34,866 bases of DNA from Shewanella sp. (lineage in GTDB: Bacteria > Pseudomonadota > Gammaproteobacteria > Enterobacterales > Shewanellaceae): NCBI RefSeq assembly GCF_013214165.1, contig NZ_JABSSM010000045.1, forward strand, positions 1 to 34,866, given 5' to 3'. Shown here one piece after another: positions 16,982 through 24,931 of this stretch (position 1 is its first letter; the number at the start of each line of letters is the position of its first letter). Below the pieces are notes generated by a model, which had not been told where the DNA came from, did not search any database, and worked only from the letters and a program-made list of their open reading frames with translations. A program made the translations under genes and the position numbers.

Positions 16982-17941
16982 ATGAATACCGAAGCACCTA
17001 GACCACAAGTTCAATTAGTCACAATCGATGAAGATCATCTTGGGCAGAGAATTGATAATTATTTAATGACCAAATTAAAAGGTGTTCCTAAGAGTATGAT
17101 CTATCGGATCGTGCGTAAGGGGGAGGTCAGGGTAAACAAGAAGCGCATCAAGCCAGAGTACAAGTTACAGGATGGGGATATTGTGCGCATCCCACCGGTA
17201 AGAGTGTCTGACAAATCTGAGCGTCCGGGACCTTCTGCCAAATTAACTAAGGTGTCGCAACTGGAAGATCGGATCGTCTTCGAAGATAAATCGATCATAG
17301 TGCTCAATAAACCTTCAGGCATCGCGGTCCATGGTGGTAGTGGTGTCGATTTTGGAGTCATCGAAGCCATGCGCGCCTTGAGACCGACACAGAAGTTTCT
17401 TGAGTTGGTGCATCGTCTCGATAAAGATACATCTGGGGTGTTGTTGATCGCCAAGAAACGCAGTGCCTTACGACATCTGCATGATCAACTCAGATTTAAA
17501 AAGATGCAAAAGGATTACCAGGCCTTAGTCAAAGGCACCTGGCAAGCGCGTGATAAGGTGATTAAAGCGCCGTTACTCAAGTTAACCCTGAAATCAGGTG
17601 AGCGAATTGTCCGGGTTAATCAGGAAGGCAAGGAGTGTGAGACTCGTTTCAAGATCCTACAACGCTATCAAGGGGCGACGCTCGTTCAAGCCAGTCCGGT
17701 GACCGGGAGAACCCATCAAATTCGCGTGCATTGTCAGTATGCAGGCCATCCCATCGCCTGTGATGATAAATACAGTGAGCAAAAATTCGATGATGCTATG
17801 CGCGTCCAAGGCTTGAATCGTTTATTCCTACATGCGGCCCAACTCAGATTTATTCATCCTAGTACAGAGGAGGTCATGACAGTCCAGGCGCCACTGGATC
17901 CAGTATTGACAGAAACCTTAGATAAGTTGGTGAAAGCATGA
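16982..17941 (+). CDS. rluC: 23S rRNA pseudouridine synthase RluC
   Basis: RluC makes pseudouridines at positions 955, 2504 and 2580 of 23S rRNA (E. coli numbering). An S4 RNA-binding domain (about 20-80, with GVPKSMIYRIVRKGEVRVNKKRIKPEYKL) is followed by the synthase domain with the catalytic Asp147 in HRLDKDTSG and the GRTHQIRVH motif. The frame could start at ATG 16952, but this overlaps a TACAAT -10-like box; ATG 16982 is preceded by AAGG, gives MNTEAPRPQVQLVTIDED like the E. coli start, and yields 319 aa, the E. coli length. It is divergent from rne, and its stop overlaps the start of the HAD gene by 4 nt. Confidence 0.96.
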   Translation: MNTEAPRPQVQLVTIDEDHLGQRIDNYLMTKLKGVPKSMIYRIVRKGEVRVNKKRIKPEYKLQDGDIVRIPPVRVSDKSERPGPSAKLTKVSQLEDRIVFEDKSIIVLNKPSGIAVHGGSGVDFGVIEAMRALRPTQKFLELVHRLDKDTSGVLLIAKKRSALRHLHDQLRFKKMQKDYQALVKGTWQARDKVIKAPLLKLTLKSGERIVRVNQEGKECETRFKILQRYQGATLVQASPVTGRTHQIRVHCQYAGHPIACDDKYSEQKFDDAMRVQGLNRLFLHAAQLRFIHPSTEEVMTVQAPLDPVLTETLDKLVKA

Positions 17942-18591
17942 AACAGTATGAACTGGTGATCTTTGACTGGGATGGCACCCTGATGGACTCAGTCGGTAAG
18001 ATCGTTTCTTGTATGCAGGAGTCTGCTTTGACCTTGAATATGTCTATGCCAACGGAGCAAGCGGTACGCGATATCATCGGCTTATCTATGGATGAAGCAC
18101 TCGGTGTCTTGCATCCCGCTGCCAGCGCCGAGTTAGTCGCCGAAATGAAACAGGTTTATCGCCAACAATACCTAACGCTCAATCAGACGCCGAGCCCCTT
18201 GTTTGAGGGGGTCGAAGACTTACTGACTACACTCAATGGGCGAGGCTATAAATTGGCCGTGGCCACGGGGAAAGCCAGGGCTGGACTCGACCGCGTGTTA
18301 AGCGCGACTGAGCTTGGTGGATATTTTGTGGCGAGTCGATGTGCTGACGAAGCCGCCAGTAAGCCTAGCCCAGAGATGATATTGCAGTTATTGAATGAAC
18401 TCGATGTCTCACCGGATAAGGCTGTGATGATTGGTGATTCCATCCTAGATCTGAAAATGGCCAATAATGCCGGGATTGATGCTATAGGTGTCGATTATGG
18501 TGCCCACGATAAAGAAAAATTGCGCCAAGCCAAGCCTAAGGCGGTGATCGGCTCACCGATGGAATTACTCCAATACCTGACCTCTTCGTGA
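17938..18591 (+). CDS. HAD-family hydrolase (phosphoglycolate phosphatase-like)
   Basis: This 217-aa cytoplasmic phosphatase belongs to HAD subfamily IA. Motif I is FDWDGTLMDS (nucleophile Asp near residue 10), motif II the Thr in VATGKARAG, motif III the Lys in SKPSPEM, and motif IV GDSILDLKMANNAG with the metal-binding Asp residues. A helical cap (about 18-85) follows motif I. The closest known proteins are the YieH/Gph-like phosphatases that in many gammaproteobacteria sit next to rluC; the substrate is unknown. The ATG overlaps the rluC stop (ATGA), so the two are co-translated. A large perfect hairpin follows the gene. Confidence 0.92.
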   Translation: MKQYELVIFDWDGTLMDSVGKIVSCMQESALTLNMSMPTEQAVRDIIGLSMDEALGVLHPAASAELVAEMKQVYRQQYLTLNQTPSPLFEGVEDLLTTLNGRGYKLAVATGKARAGLDRVLSATELGGYFVASRCADEAASKPSPEMILQLLNELDVSPDKAVMIGDSILDLKMANNAGIDAIGVDYGAHDKEKLRQAKPKAVIGSPMELLQYLTSS

Positions 18592-18604
18592 GTTAAATTA
18601 AAGC

Positions 18605-18635
18605 CTGCTAACAGCCTCCTGGAGGCTGTTAGCAG
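18605..18635. terminator. Large perfect hairpin after the HAD gene (terminator-like, no T-run)
   Basis: CTGCTAACAGCCTCC and GGAGGCTGTTAGCAG are perfect 15-nt arms separated by one T, 14 bp after the HAD stop. No T-run follows (the next bases are ACGACTCC), so it may block exonucleases or act as a DNA-binding site rather than stop transcription by itself. A second inverted pair, GACTCCG 18638-18644 and CGGAGTC 18665-18671, follows at once. Confidence 0.55.
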
Positions 18636-18661
18636 ACGACTCCGCTATTTATGAGGCGAAA

Positions 18662-18868
18662 TCACGGAGTCATTGATTCTTCTGATTGTTTGGTGATTGT
18701 CTGGTGATGGTCCTCGACGCCAATCGTCATTCCCACATTACTCAACAAGTCTTTACAAGGCGGCTCTAACGGGTTGTTGTACTTTTCCTTGCTAGCGCCA
18801 TAGTCCAGTGTTAACTCATCGCCTCTAATTTTGGCGAGCAACTCTAATGTACTTGCCGTCTGTCTAAT
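18662..18868 (-). pseudogene. Possible C-terminal remnant of an unidentified protein
   Basis: On the minus strand downstream of yceF, a frame without a proper start codon encodes about 68 residues with natural-looking composition: ASTLELLAKIRGDELTLDYG, then KEKYNNPLEPPCKDLLSNVG, TIGVEDHHQTITKQSEE and SMTP before the TGA at 18664-18662. A stop lies just upstream in frame, so it is either a decayed gene end or an unusual-start small gene (TTG candidates exist). I recognise no family. It could also be a chance frame; the codon pattern makes that less likely but does not exclude it. Confidence 0.3.
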
Positions 18869-18876
18869 ACGTTATC

Positions 18877-19470
18877 TTATGATTTTGCACGTAAAACGTC
18901 GTAGCCTTGCCTGACAAGCATCTCGGTGAGTGTGATCAAGGGTAGCCCGATTAAGGTGTTGGGATCTTTTCCTTCTAAGCGCTCAAACAGGGCGATGCCC
19001 AGGCCTTCACATTTGAAACTACCTGCACAGTAGTATGGCTGCTCTCTCGTTAGGTAATATTCGATCTGCTGTGGAGCTAAATGCCTAAAATGCACCTTGA
19101 AGGTTTCACACCGGCTATCGCTATGACTCGTAGCTATGTTGTGCAGTGAAATACCTGTGTAAAAGGTGATGACTTTACCCGATGAAGCCGTCAGCTGTTT
19201 CACCGCGGTCTCGTGGTTTAAAGGCTTGCCTATTATCTTACCATCGATGACCGCGACTTGATCTGAGCCAATGACTAGGCCTTGAGGGTATTGCAGCGCA
19301 CCAGCTTGTGCCTTAGCTTCAGCTAACCTGATCACCAGGTCGACAGGCGACTCATCGGCTAAGTGGCTCTCATCGACTCGTGGATCACAGCAGGAGAAGG
19401 GCAAGTCGAGCTTGGCTAAGATCTGTTTTCGGTATTGAGACGTTGACGCTAAGATGATGGGTATCGACAT
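18877..19470 (-). CDS. yceF: Maf-like nucleotide pyrophosphatase, YceF type (7-methyl-GTP pyrophosphatase)
   Basis: The enzyme hydrolyses modified nucleotides, for the YceF group m7GTP, to the monophosphate, as cellular house-cleaning. It is 197 aa, typical of the family. The N-terminal LASTSQYRKQIL is the phosphate-binding Maf motif (S-x-R-x-x-x-L); DESHL (33-37), the catalytic-region Asp70 in IGSDQVAV, GKP (81-83) and the YceF-type SFKCEGLGIALFERLEGKDPNTLIGLPL complete it. It is divergent from yceD, the usual gammaproteobacterial arrangement, with a shared region of about 300 bp between. Confidence 0.95.
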   Translation of the reverse strand: MSIPIILASTSQYRKQILAKLDLPFSCCDPRVDESHLADESPVDLVIRLAEAKAQAGALQYPQGLVIGSDQVAVIDGKIIGKPLNHETAVKQLTASSGKVITFYTGISLHNIATSHSDSRCETFKVHFRHLAPQQIEYYLTREQPYYCAGSFKCEGLGIALFERLEGKDPNTLIGLPLITLTEMLVRQGYDVLRAKS

Positions 19471-19774
19471 GATATTGATGTCCTCGAGGAGCAGAAGATG
19501 GTTTCACTTAAATCCGTTTCAGCGATTATGCCGCGCAGTTTAGCCTTGTTATTGTCCAGGTTACATCCACTTTGATAGTTTCTTCACTAAAATGAGTGCG
19601 AACGTTGCTATTTTAACCATGAAACACTTGAGTAAATGGGCTAGCTTGGGTAAAATTTCTAATCCATCAATTTTTGTTTTCAGAGTTAAAACGAGTCGAT
19701 GATTTCCCTGTTCTTAATTAAGATGGGAAATTTCCTTTGACTCTGAGGATTTCAAACTATAGTATGCGCGCCTT
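19471..19774. other. Divergent control region between yceF and yceD
   Basis: About 304 bp without a gene. It carries the yceD-rpmF-fab promoter at its right end (separate entry) and must hold the yceF promoter on the other strand, for which I see no clear consensus boxes. No convincing small ORF, RNA gene or hairpin terminator is visible. Confidence 0.5.
19737..19765 (+). promoter_or_regulatory. Sigma-70-like promoter of the yceD-rpmF-plsX-fab operon
   Basis: The -35 box is TTGACT (19737-19742). The -10 is TAGTAT (19760-19765, spacing 17) or TATAGT (19758-19763, spacing 15). A start point about 7 nt past the -10 would fall near 19770-19772, only a few bases before the yceD ATG at 19775. Confidence 0.6.
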
Positions 19775-20299
19775 ATGCAAACAGTAAAGATACCGGTTTC
19801 AATCGATCCAATACGTGCGGCCTCGAGTCAGCTTTCTTTTGAAGGCCTGATCCCGGGTAAGCAATTAAAACGGTTGAATGAGTTAAGTGCCGGCGACTGT
19901 TCCGATGTGACAGTGTCGTTACAGTGTGGTGAAGATTTACAGGGGATAGTCTACCTTAACGGGAAGGCTGTGACGGAGCTCACTCTGATATGTCAACGCT
20001 GCATGACACTATTTACCACAGAGGTTACGGTCGACTTTAGTTTCAGTCCCTGCGGGAATGAAGCCGAAATCGATGAGCTCCCGGATGCGTATGACCCTAT
20101 TGAGAGTAACGAAATAGGCGAGGTTCGTCTGCATCAATTGATTGAAGATGAATTGATAGTCGCTATGCCTTTAATCCCGATGCATGTCAGCGAAAGTTGC
20201 GGTAAGGGAGATCAAGATATAGTAGTAGGCGAGATTGAACCTTCTCAAGAGGAGCGTCCAAATCCGTTTGCAGTGTTAGAAAAACTGAAGAGCAAGTAA
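19775..20299 (+). CDS. yceD: YceD (DUF177), 23S rRNA accumulation protein
   Basis: A 174-aa cytoplasmic protein of the DUF177 family, linked in E. coli and plants to 23S rRNA maturation or accumulation and co-transcribed with the L32 gene. The start MQTVKIPVSIDPIRAAS parallels E. coli MQKVKLPLTLDPVRTAQ. The conserved CQRC pair lies at 73-76 (a possible metal site whose second pair is not evident). PDAYDPIESNEIGEV and the C-terminal PNPFAVLEKLKSK tail are family signatures. No ribosome site is visible between the inferred transcript start and the ATG. It is first gene of the rpmF-plsX-fab operon, 17 nt before rpmF. Confidence 0.94.
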   Translation: MQTVKIPVSIDPIRAASSQLSFEGLIPGKQLKRLNELSAGDCSDVTVSLQCGEDLQGIVYLNGKAVTELTLICQRCMTLFTTEVTVDFSFSPCGNEAEIDELPDAYDPIESNEIGEVRLHQLIEDELIVAMPLIPMHVSESCGKGDQDIVVGEIEPSQEERPNPFAVLEKLKSK

Positions 20300-20316
20300 C
20301 CTAGGAGACAGGTCAA

Positions 20317-20487
20317 ATGGCTGTACAAAAGAACAAAAAATCTCGTTCAAAGCGCGGAATGCGCCGTTCACATGATTCATTGAGCACTCCTCAATTATCA
20401 ATTGACTCAACGAGTGGTGAATTACACCTACGTCACAACGTGACTGCGGATGGTTTTTACCGTGGTCAGAAGGTTATCAACAAGTAA
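20317..20487 (+). CDS. rpmF: 50S ribosomal protein L32
   Basis: This 56-residue ribosomal protein starts [20 protein letters not shown], the diagnostic L32 N-terminus, and ends in [14 protein letters not shown]. The length matches the E. coli protein (57 aa with initiator Met). It is very basic at the N-terminus, which threads into 23S rRNA. The zinc-type Cys pairs of some L32 paralogues are absent, as is usual in gammaproteobacteria. A strong AGGAGA ribosome site lies upstream. It sits 17 nt after yceD and 15 nt before plsX, so it is co-transcribed with the fatty-acid genes. Confidence 0.98.
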   Translation: MAVQKNKKSRSKRGMRRSHDSLSTPQLSIDSTSGELHLRHNVTADGFYRGQKVINK

Positions 20488-20502
20488 TTTGTTGCTAACT
20501 AA

Positions 20503-21531
20503 ATGACTAATCTGACGCTCGCGTTAGATGCGATGGGGGGCGATCATGGCCCCCACATCACAGTGCCTGCAACCCTGCAGGCGCTGCGTTTATCTTCCTT
20601 TCTTCGTATTATCCTCGTCGGTAATGAAGCCGAAATCACACCTTATCTTTCTCAAGCTGAGCAGAGTGTTCGATCGCGAATAGAGATCTTGCATACGACC
20701 GAAGTCGTGAGCATGTCAGACAGGCCCGTTCATGCACTGAGAAATCGTAAAAAAAGCTCGATGAGATTAGCCATAGAACTGGTTCGTGATGGCCAGGCTG
20801 ATGCCTGTTTGAGTGCGGGAAATACTGGCGCCCTGATGGCCATGTCTAAAGTGCTGCTAAAGACGCTACCTGGCATCGACAGACCGGCGCTGGTGAGTTG
20901 TCTTCCTGCCGTGAATAAGACCCCAGTTTATTTACTCGATCTTGGCGCCAATGTCTCATGCTGCTCGGAAACCTTGTTTCAGTTTGCTGTAATGGGCTCG
21001 GTATTATGCGAAGCCGTAGATAAAAATCCTTCACCTAAGGTGGCTTTACTCAATGTTGGTATCGAAGAGAGCAAGGGTAATGATCAGGTGCAGCAGGCCG
21101 GCCAACTTTTACAGCAGAGTCCTCAGCTCAATTATGTCGGCTTTATCGAAGGTAATGACCTCTTTTCGGGCAATGTCGATGTCATCGTTTGCGATGGTTT
21201 CGTCGGCAATATCACCTTAAAAACGTCAGAAGGTATTGCCAGGTTACTGGTAGACCAATTAGAAAAAGGCCTGAAACAAGGCTTTTTTGTTCGATTAATG
21301 GCCAAATTAATCTCGCCTCGTATCAATTCTGTGCTAAATCAGATGAACCCCGACCACTACAATGGTGCAAGTTTGATAGGATTGCGCGGAATTGTAGTAA
21401 AAAGTCATGGAAGTGCTGATGAATCTGCTTATTTACAAGCGATTAATCTGGCAGTGACCGAGGCACAACGTCGACTCCCTCAGATGATTGAACAACGTCT
21501 AGAGTCGATTCTCTTAGACATTAATAGCTGA
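20503..21531 (+). CDS. plsX: Phosphate acyltransferase PlsX
   Basis: PlsX converts acyl-ACP plus phosphate to acyl-phosphate, the substrate of PlsY in phospholipid synthesis; it is a peripheral membrane protein. The 342-aa product starts with the hallmark [14 protein letters not shown] and has [52 protein letters not shown] and the C-terminal [17 protein letters not shown], all family signatures. Length is normal. The start ATG lies 15 nt past rpmF. It is followed by fabH after 12 nt. Confidence 0.97.
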   Translation: MTNLTLALDAMGGDHGPHITVPATLQALRLSSFLRIILVGNEAEITPYLSQAEQSVRSRIEILHTTEVVSMSDRPVHALRNRKKSSMRLAIELVRDGQADACLSAGNTGALMAMSKVLLKTLPGIDRPALVSCLPAVNKTPVYLLDLGANVSCCSETLFQFAVMGSVLCEAVDKNPSPKVALLNVGIEESKGNDQVQQAGQLLQQSPQLNYVGFIEGNDLFSGNVDVIVCDGFVGNITLKTSEGIARLLVDQLEKGLKQGFFVRLMAKLISPRINSVLNQMNPDHYNGASLIGLRGIVVKSHGSADESAYLQAINLAVTEAQRRLPQMIEQRLESILLDINS

Positions 21532-21543
21532 TAACTCCTTAAT

Positions 21544-22503
21544 ATGCATACAAAAATTCTTGGAACTGGTAGTTATCTGCCAGAGCAGGTGCGTAGCAAT
21601 TCTGATCTAGAAAAGATGGTTGAAACCACAGATCAGTGGATTGTTGAACGTACAGGTATTTCAGAGCGTAGAATCGCCGCCCCAGACGAGACTGTGTCTA
21701 CCATGGGCTATCAAGCTGCGCTTAAAGCCCTGGAAATGGCTGGGTTAGACGCTTCTGAACTCGATATGATCGTGTGTGGTACGACGAGTGCGAGTAACGC
21801 CTTTCCCGCAGCAGCCTGTGAAATCCAGGCTATGTTGGGTGTGCATACTATTCCTGCATTCGATATTGCCGCCGCATGCTCAGGCTTCGTTTATGCGCTT
21901 TCTATTGCCGATCAATTTGTTAAAACCGGTGCGGCCAAAAACGTTCTAGTCATAGGCTCAGACGTGTTATCACGTCTGTGTGAGCCCGATGACCGCAGCA
22001 CTATCATCTTATTTGGTGATGGTGCAGGGGCCGCCGTGATTGGTGCTTCGACCGAGCCGGGTATTATTTCAACCCATATCTATGCCGATGGCCGTCAAGG
22101 CGATCTGCTTAAATGCGCTTTCCCGCCTCGTCCAGGAGAATCTTCTGCGGCCATGGGTTATATGACCATGAAAGGCAATGATGTTTTCAAGGTCGCAGTG
22201 ACCAAGCTTGCTCATGTAGTCACAGAAACCTTAAGGATTAATCAGATAGATAAGTCTGAAATTGACTGGCTGGTTCCTCATCAGGCAAATTTTAGGATCA
22301 TCAAGGCCACGGCAAAGAAGCTTGATATGAGTTTGGATAAAGTGGTATTGACCTTAGCCAAGCATGGTAATACGTCTGCAGCGTCAGTACCTATCGCGTT
22401 AGATGAAGCCGTCCGTGACGGTCGAATTGAGCGTGGTCAGCTTATCTTGCTCGAAGCTTTTGGCGCCGGCTTTGCGTGGGGCAGTGCACTGGTGCGTTTT
22501 TAA
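21544..22503 (+). CDS. fabH: 3-oxoacyl-ACP synthase III (FabH)
   Basis: FabH condenses acetyl-CoA with malonyl-ACP, the first step of type II fatty-acid synthesis. The catalytic triad is complete: Cys112 in IAAACSGF, His246 in VPHQAN and Asn276 in [10 protein letters not shown]. The N-terminus [19 protein letters not shown] and C-terminus [18 protein letters not shown] match E. coli closely, with 319 aa against 317. It is the fourth gene of the operon; the ribosome site is weak, suggesting coupling to plsX. A small hairpin (ACAGGC/GCCTGT, 22514-22532) lies in the 72-bp gap before fabD. Confidence 0.98.
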   Translation: MHTKILGTGSYLPEQVRSNSDLEKMVETTDQWIVERTGISERRIAAPDETVSTMGYQAALKALEMAGLDASELDMIVCGTTSASNAFPAAACEIQAMLGVHTIPAFDIAAACSGFVYALSIADQFVKTGAAKNVLVIGSDVLSRLCEPDDRSTIILFGDGAGAAVIGASTEPGIISTHIYADGRQGDLLKCAFPPRPGESSAAMGYMTMKGNDVFKVAVTKLAHVVTETLRINQIDKSEIDWLVPHQANFRIIKATAKKLDMSLDKVVLTLAKHGNTSAASVPIALDEAVRDGRIERGQLILLEAFGAGFAWGSALVRF

Positions 22504-22575
22504 TCTTGTTTAAACAGGCGGGTAAAGCCTGTATTAAACATTGAGATGTTTTATGAATTGTCATAGGTAAATATT

Positions 22576-23502
22576 ATGGAAAATTCCGCTTTCGTCTTTC
22601 CAGGTCAAGGTTCTCAGGCCGTTGGCATGTTGGCCGAACTTGCTGGCGAGCACGATATCATCGCGCAAACTTTTTCTCAGGCAAGTGATGCATTAGGCTA
22701 TGATCTGTGGGATCTGGTGCAGCAAGGCCCGGTTGAAACCCTTAATGAAACGGATAAGACCCAGCCTGCACTCTTGAGTGCAAGTGTGGCTATTTGGCGT
22801 GTTTATCAGGCCAGTGGTAAGACTCTGCCAAAGATCATGGCGGGTCACAGTTTAGGTGAATATTCGGCCCTGGTGTGCGCCGGCGTGATCGACTTTATCG
22901 ATGCGGTAAAGCTGGTCGAACTTCGTGGGCAGCTCATGCAGCAAGCGGTGCCAACGGGCACAGGTGCCATGTTTGCTATTATCGGCCTGGATAATGACGC
23001 CATCGCCAAGGCGTGTGAAGATGGGGCCGAAGGTGCCATCGTCAGTCCGGTCAATTATAACAGCCCGGGTCAGGTCGTCATCGCCGGCAGTAAGGCCGCG
23101 GTTGAACGCGCCGCAGCCTTATGTAAGGAGGCGGGGGCTAAGATGGTGGTTGCACTGCCTGTCAGTGTGCCGTCACATTGCGAATTGATGCGTCCAGCAG
23201 CTGAAAAATTAGCCGTAGCGCTTGAGAGCATAGAGTTTAAAACACCACAAATAACCGTCATTAATAATGTCGATGTAGCAAGCCCTGAGTCTGCTGCAGA
23301 GATCAAGGATGCCTTGGTCCGTCAGCTTTATTGTCCCGTACTCTGGTCCGAAACGGTGAAAGCCATCTCGGAGCAAGGAGTGACAAGTTTGTTTGAAATG
23401 GGACCCGGCAAAGTATTAACCGGTTTAGCGAAACGAATCGATCGTTCGCTAACTGCGAAAGTGGTCAACGATGTGGCATCCCTTGCAGCATTGACCGAAT
23501 AG
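22576..23502 (+). CDS. fabD: Malonyl-CoA:ACP transacylase (FabD)
   Basis: FabD loads malonyl groups from CoA onto acyl carrier protein. The protein is 308 aa and has the catalytic Ser92 in GHSLGEYSALV and His201 in VSVPSHCELMRPAAE, the oxyanion-region FVFPGQGSQAVGM at the start, and the Arg of VELRGQLMQQAVP that binds the malonyl carboxylate. These are all the residues expected for an active malonyl transferase. It lies 72 bp past fabH and 9 bp before fabG, so it is in the same operon. Confidence 0.98.
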   Translation: MENSAFVFPGQGSQAVGMLAELAGEHDIIAQTFSQASDALGYDLWDLVQQGPVETLNETDKTQPALLSASVAIWRVYQASGKTLPKIMAGHSLGEYSALVCAGVIDFIDAVKLVELRGQLMQQAVPTGTGAMFAIIGLDNDAIAKACEDGAEGAIVSPVNYNSPGQVVIAGSKAAVERAAALCKEAGAKMVVALPVSVPSHCELMRPAAEKLAVALESIEFKTPQITVINNVDVASPESAAEIKDALVRQLYCPVLWSETVKAISEQGVTSLFEMGPGKVLTGLAKRIDRSLTAKVVNDVASLAALTE

Positions 23503-23511
23503 GAGATTGTA

Positions 23512-24258
23512 ATGAGCGTAACAATAGATTTATCTGGAAAAATCGCCTTAGTGACAGGCGCGAGTCGTGGTATCGGCCGCGCCGTCGCTGAAACCTTAGT
23601 ATCTGCAGGGGCCACCGTTATCGGTACCGCGACCAGCGAACGTGGTGCTGCGGCAATTCAGGAGTACCTGGGTGACAATGGTTTTGGTCTGGTGCTCGAT
23701 GTCACGGACAAGGATTCAGTTGCTGAATTATTTTCTACCATCAAAGAGAAAGTTGGCGACGTCAATATTCTGGTCAATAATGCCGGTATTACCCGCGACA
23801 ACCTGCTGATGCGTATGAAGGAAGATGAGTGGGGTGACATCATAGATACTAACCTGACTTCGGTATTCAGAACGTCTAAAGCCGTGATGCGCTCCATGAT
23901 GAAAAAACGTCATGGCCGTATCATCAATATCGGCTCTGTCGTTGGCTCCATGGGCAATCCAGGTCAAACAAACTATTGCGCTGCCAAAGCCGGGTTACTT
24001 GGATTTACAAAATCTCTTGCCAAGGAGGTTGCATCTCGTCAAATAACAGTGAATGCTATTGCTCCTGGATTTATCCAGACTGATATGACCGATGAGCTGA
24101 CTGAAGAGCAGCAACAAGGTATCATGTCGCAGGTACCTATGGCGCGACTGGGACAAGCACAAGAGATAGCGAATGCCGTGCTTTTCTTAGCATCTGACTC
24201 TGCTGCTTATATCACAGGTGAGACTCTCCATGTGAATGGTGGCATGTACATGGCCTAA
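23512..24258 (+). CDS. fabG: 3-oxoacyl-ACP reductase (FabG)
   Basis: FabG reduces 3-oxoacyl-ACP with NADPH in each elongation cycle. This classic short-chain dehydrogenase of 248 aa has the cofactor motif TGASRGIG (15-22), NNAG (89-92), catalytic Ser142, and Tyr155/Lys159 in NYCAAKAG. Length is normal, and the end ITGETLHVNGGMYMA is typical of FabG. The ribosome site AGGAG precedes the ATG (fabD ends 9 bp upstream). A gap of about 270 bp follows before acpP. Confidence 0.98.
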   Translation: MSVTIDLSGKIALVTGASRGIGRAVAETLVSAGATVIGTATSERGAAAIQEYLGDNGFGLVLDVTDKDSVAELFSTIKEKVGDVNILVNNAGITRDNLLMRMKEDEWGDIIDTNLTSVFRTSKAVMRSMMKKRHGRIINIGSVVGSMGNPGQTNYCAAKAGLLGFTKSLAKEVASRQITVNAIAPGFIQTDMTDELTEEQQQGIMSQVPMARLGQAQEIANAVLFLASDSAAYITGETLHVNGGMYMA

Positions 24259-24453
24259 GGCTGTTGAGACTGATTAAAATGTACAGTAACTTGTGCACTT
24301 AATAGGTCTTATACAAGAACACTGAATTTCAGGAATCTGCTGTCACAGTGTGATAGTGTAAATTTTATAGAGTATTGGCCGTTTTTTCAGCTAGCTATTG
24401 ATGATCGGTGTCAAGATATGCATACTTTCGTGGTTAGACCACAGAAGTTAAGC
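24259..24453 (+). other. Intergenic gap between fabG and the acpP promoter
   Basis: No gene is visible. There is a short inverted pair CTTGT/ACAAG near 24292-24319, but no clear terminator with a T-run, so read-through from fabG into acpP is possible. Confidence 0.4.
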
Positions 24454-24500
24454 TTGCATTGCTAGCCAAATTGAATAAACTACTCGCAATCTTGCGCAAG
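24454..24500 (+). promoter_or_regulatory. acpP: Candidate acpP promoter with a start-proximal palindrome
   Basis: TTGCAT (24454-24459) and TAAACT (24476-24481) are spaced by 16 bp. A perfect 10-bp palindrome CTTGCGCAAG (24491-24500) follows, flanked by CGCA and TGCG, just at and after the expected transcript start. A separate strong promoter for acpP is expected because ACP is made in large excess over the other Fab proteins. Confidence 0.45.
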
Positions 24501-24527
24501 TGCGTAATTTAATAGGAAAGAAAACTA

Positions 24528-24761
24528 ATGAGCAACATCGAAGAACGTGTAAAGAAAATCATTATTGAGCAACTAGGTGTTAAAGAAGAGGACGTTAAGT
24601 CTGCTGCATCTTTCGTTGACGACCTGGGTGCAGATTCTCTGGACACGGTTGAGTTGGTTATGGCTCTGGAAGAAGAGTTTGACACCGAGATCCCTGATGA
24701 AGAAGCTGAAAAAATCACTACTGTTCAATCAGCGATTGATTACGTTTCAAAGAATCAGTAA
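24528..24761 (+). CDS. acpP: Acyl carrier protein
   Basis: ACP carries growing acyl chains as thioesters on 4'-phosphopantetheine. It is 77 aa and strongly acidic, with the modification site Ser37 in the invariant [16 protein letters not shown]. The start [21 protein letters not shown] is close to the E. coli protein. A clear ribosome site (AGGAAAG) precedes the ATG. It probably has its own promoter and is followed by a terminator before fabF, an arrangement that lets acpP be expressed far above its neighbours. Confidence 0.98.
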   Translation: MSNIEERVKKIIIEQLGVKEEDVKSAASFVDDLGADSLDTVELVMALEEEFDTEIPDEEAEKITTVQSAIDYVSKNQ

Positions 24762-24774
24762 TCCTGAATTCTAG

Positions 24775-24804
24775 AAAACAGGCAGCATTTATGCTGCCTG
24801 TTTT
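24775..24804 (+). terminator. Terminator between acpP and fabF
   Basis: AAAACAGGCAGCA and TGCTGCCTGTTTT are 13-nt arms with a TTTA loop and a continuing T-run. It lies 14 bp past the acpP stop. It probably ends most acpP transcripts, with partial read-through to fabF. Confidence 0.88.
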
Positions 24805-24931
24805 TGTTTCTGGCTATTGGAAATCGCGTGTTCCCATCACTACTACTTTCATTTTCTAGCAGTTCAGAACGAAAATAAGATGCATGTATCCATGCTTCAC
24901 TCCAATTTAACTCAGTAAAAAAGGTGACAAC

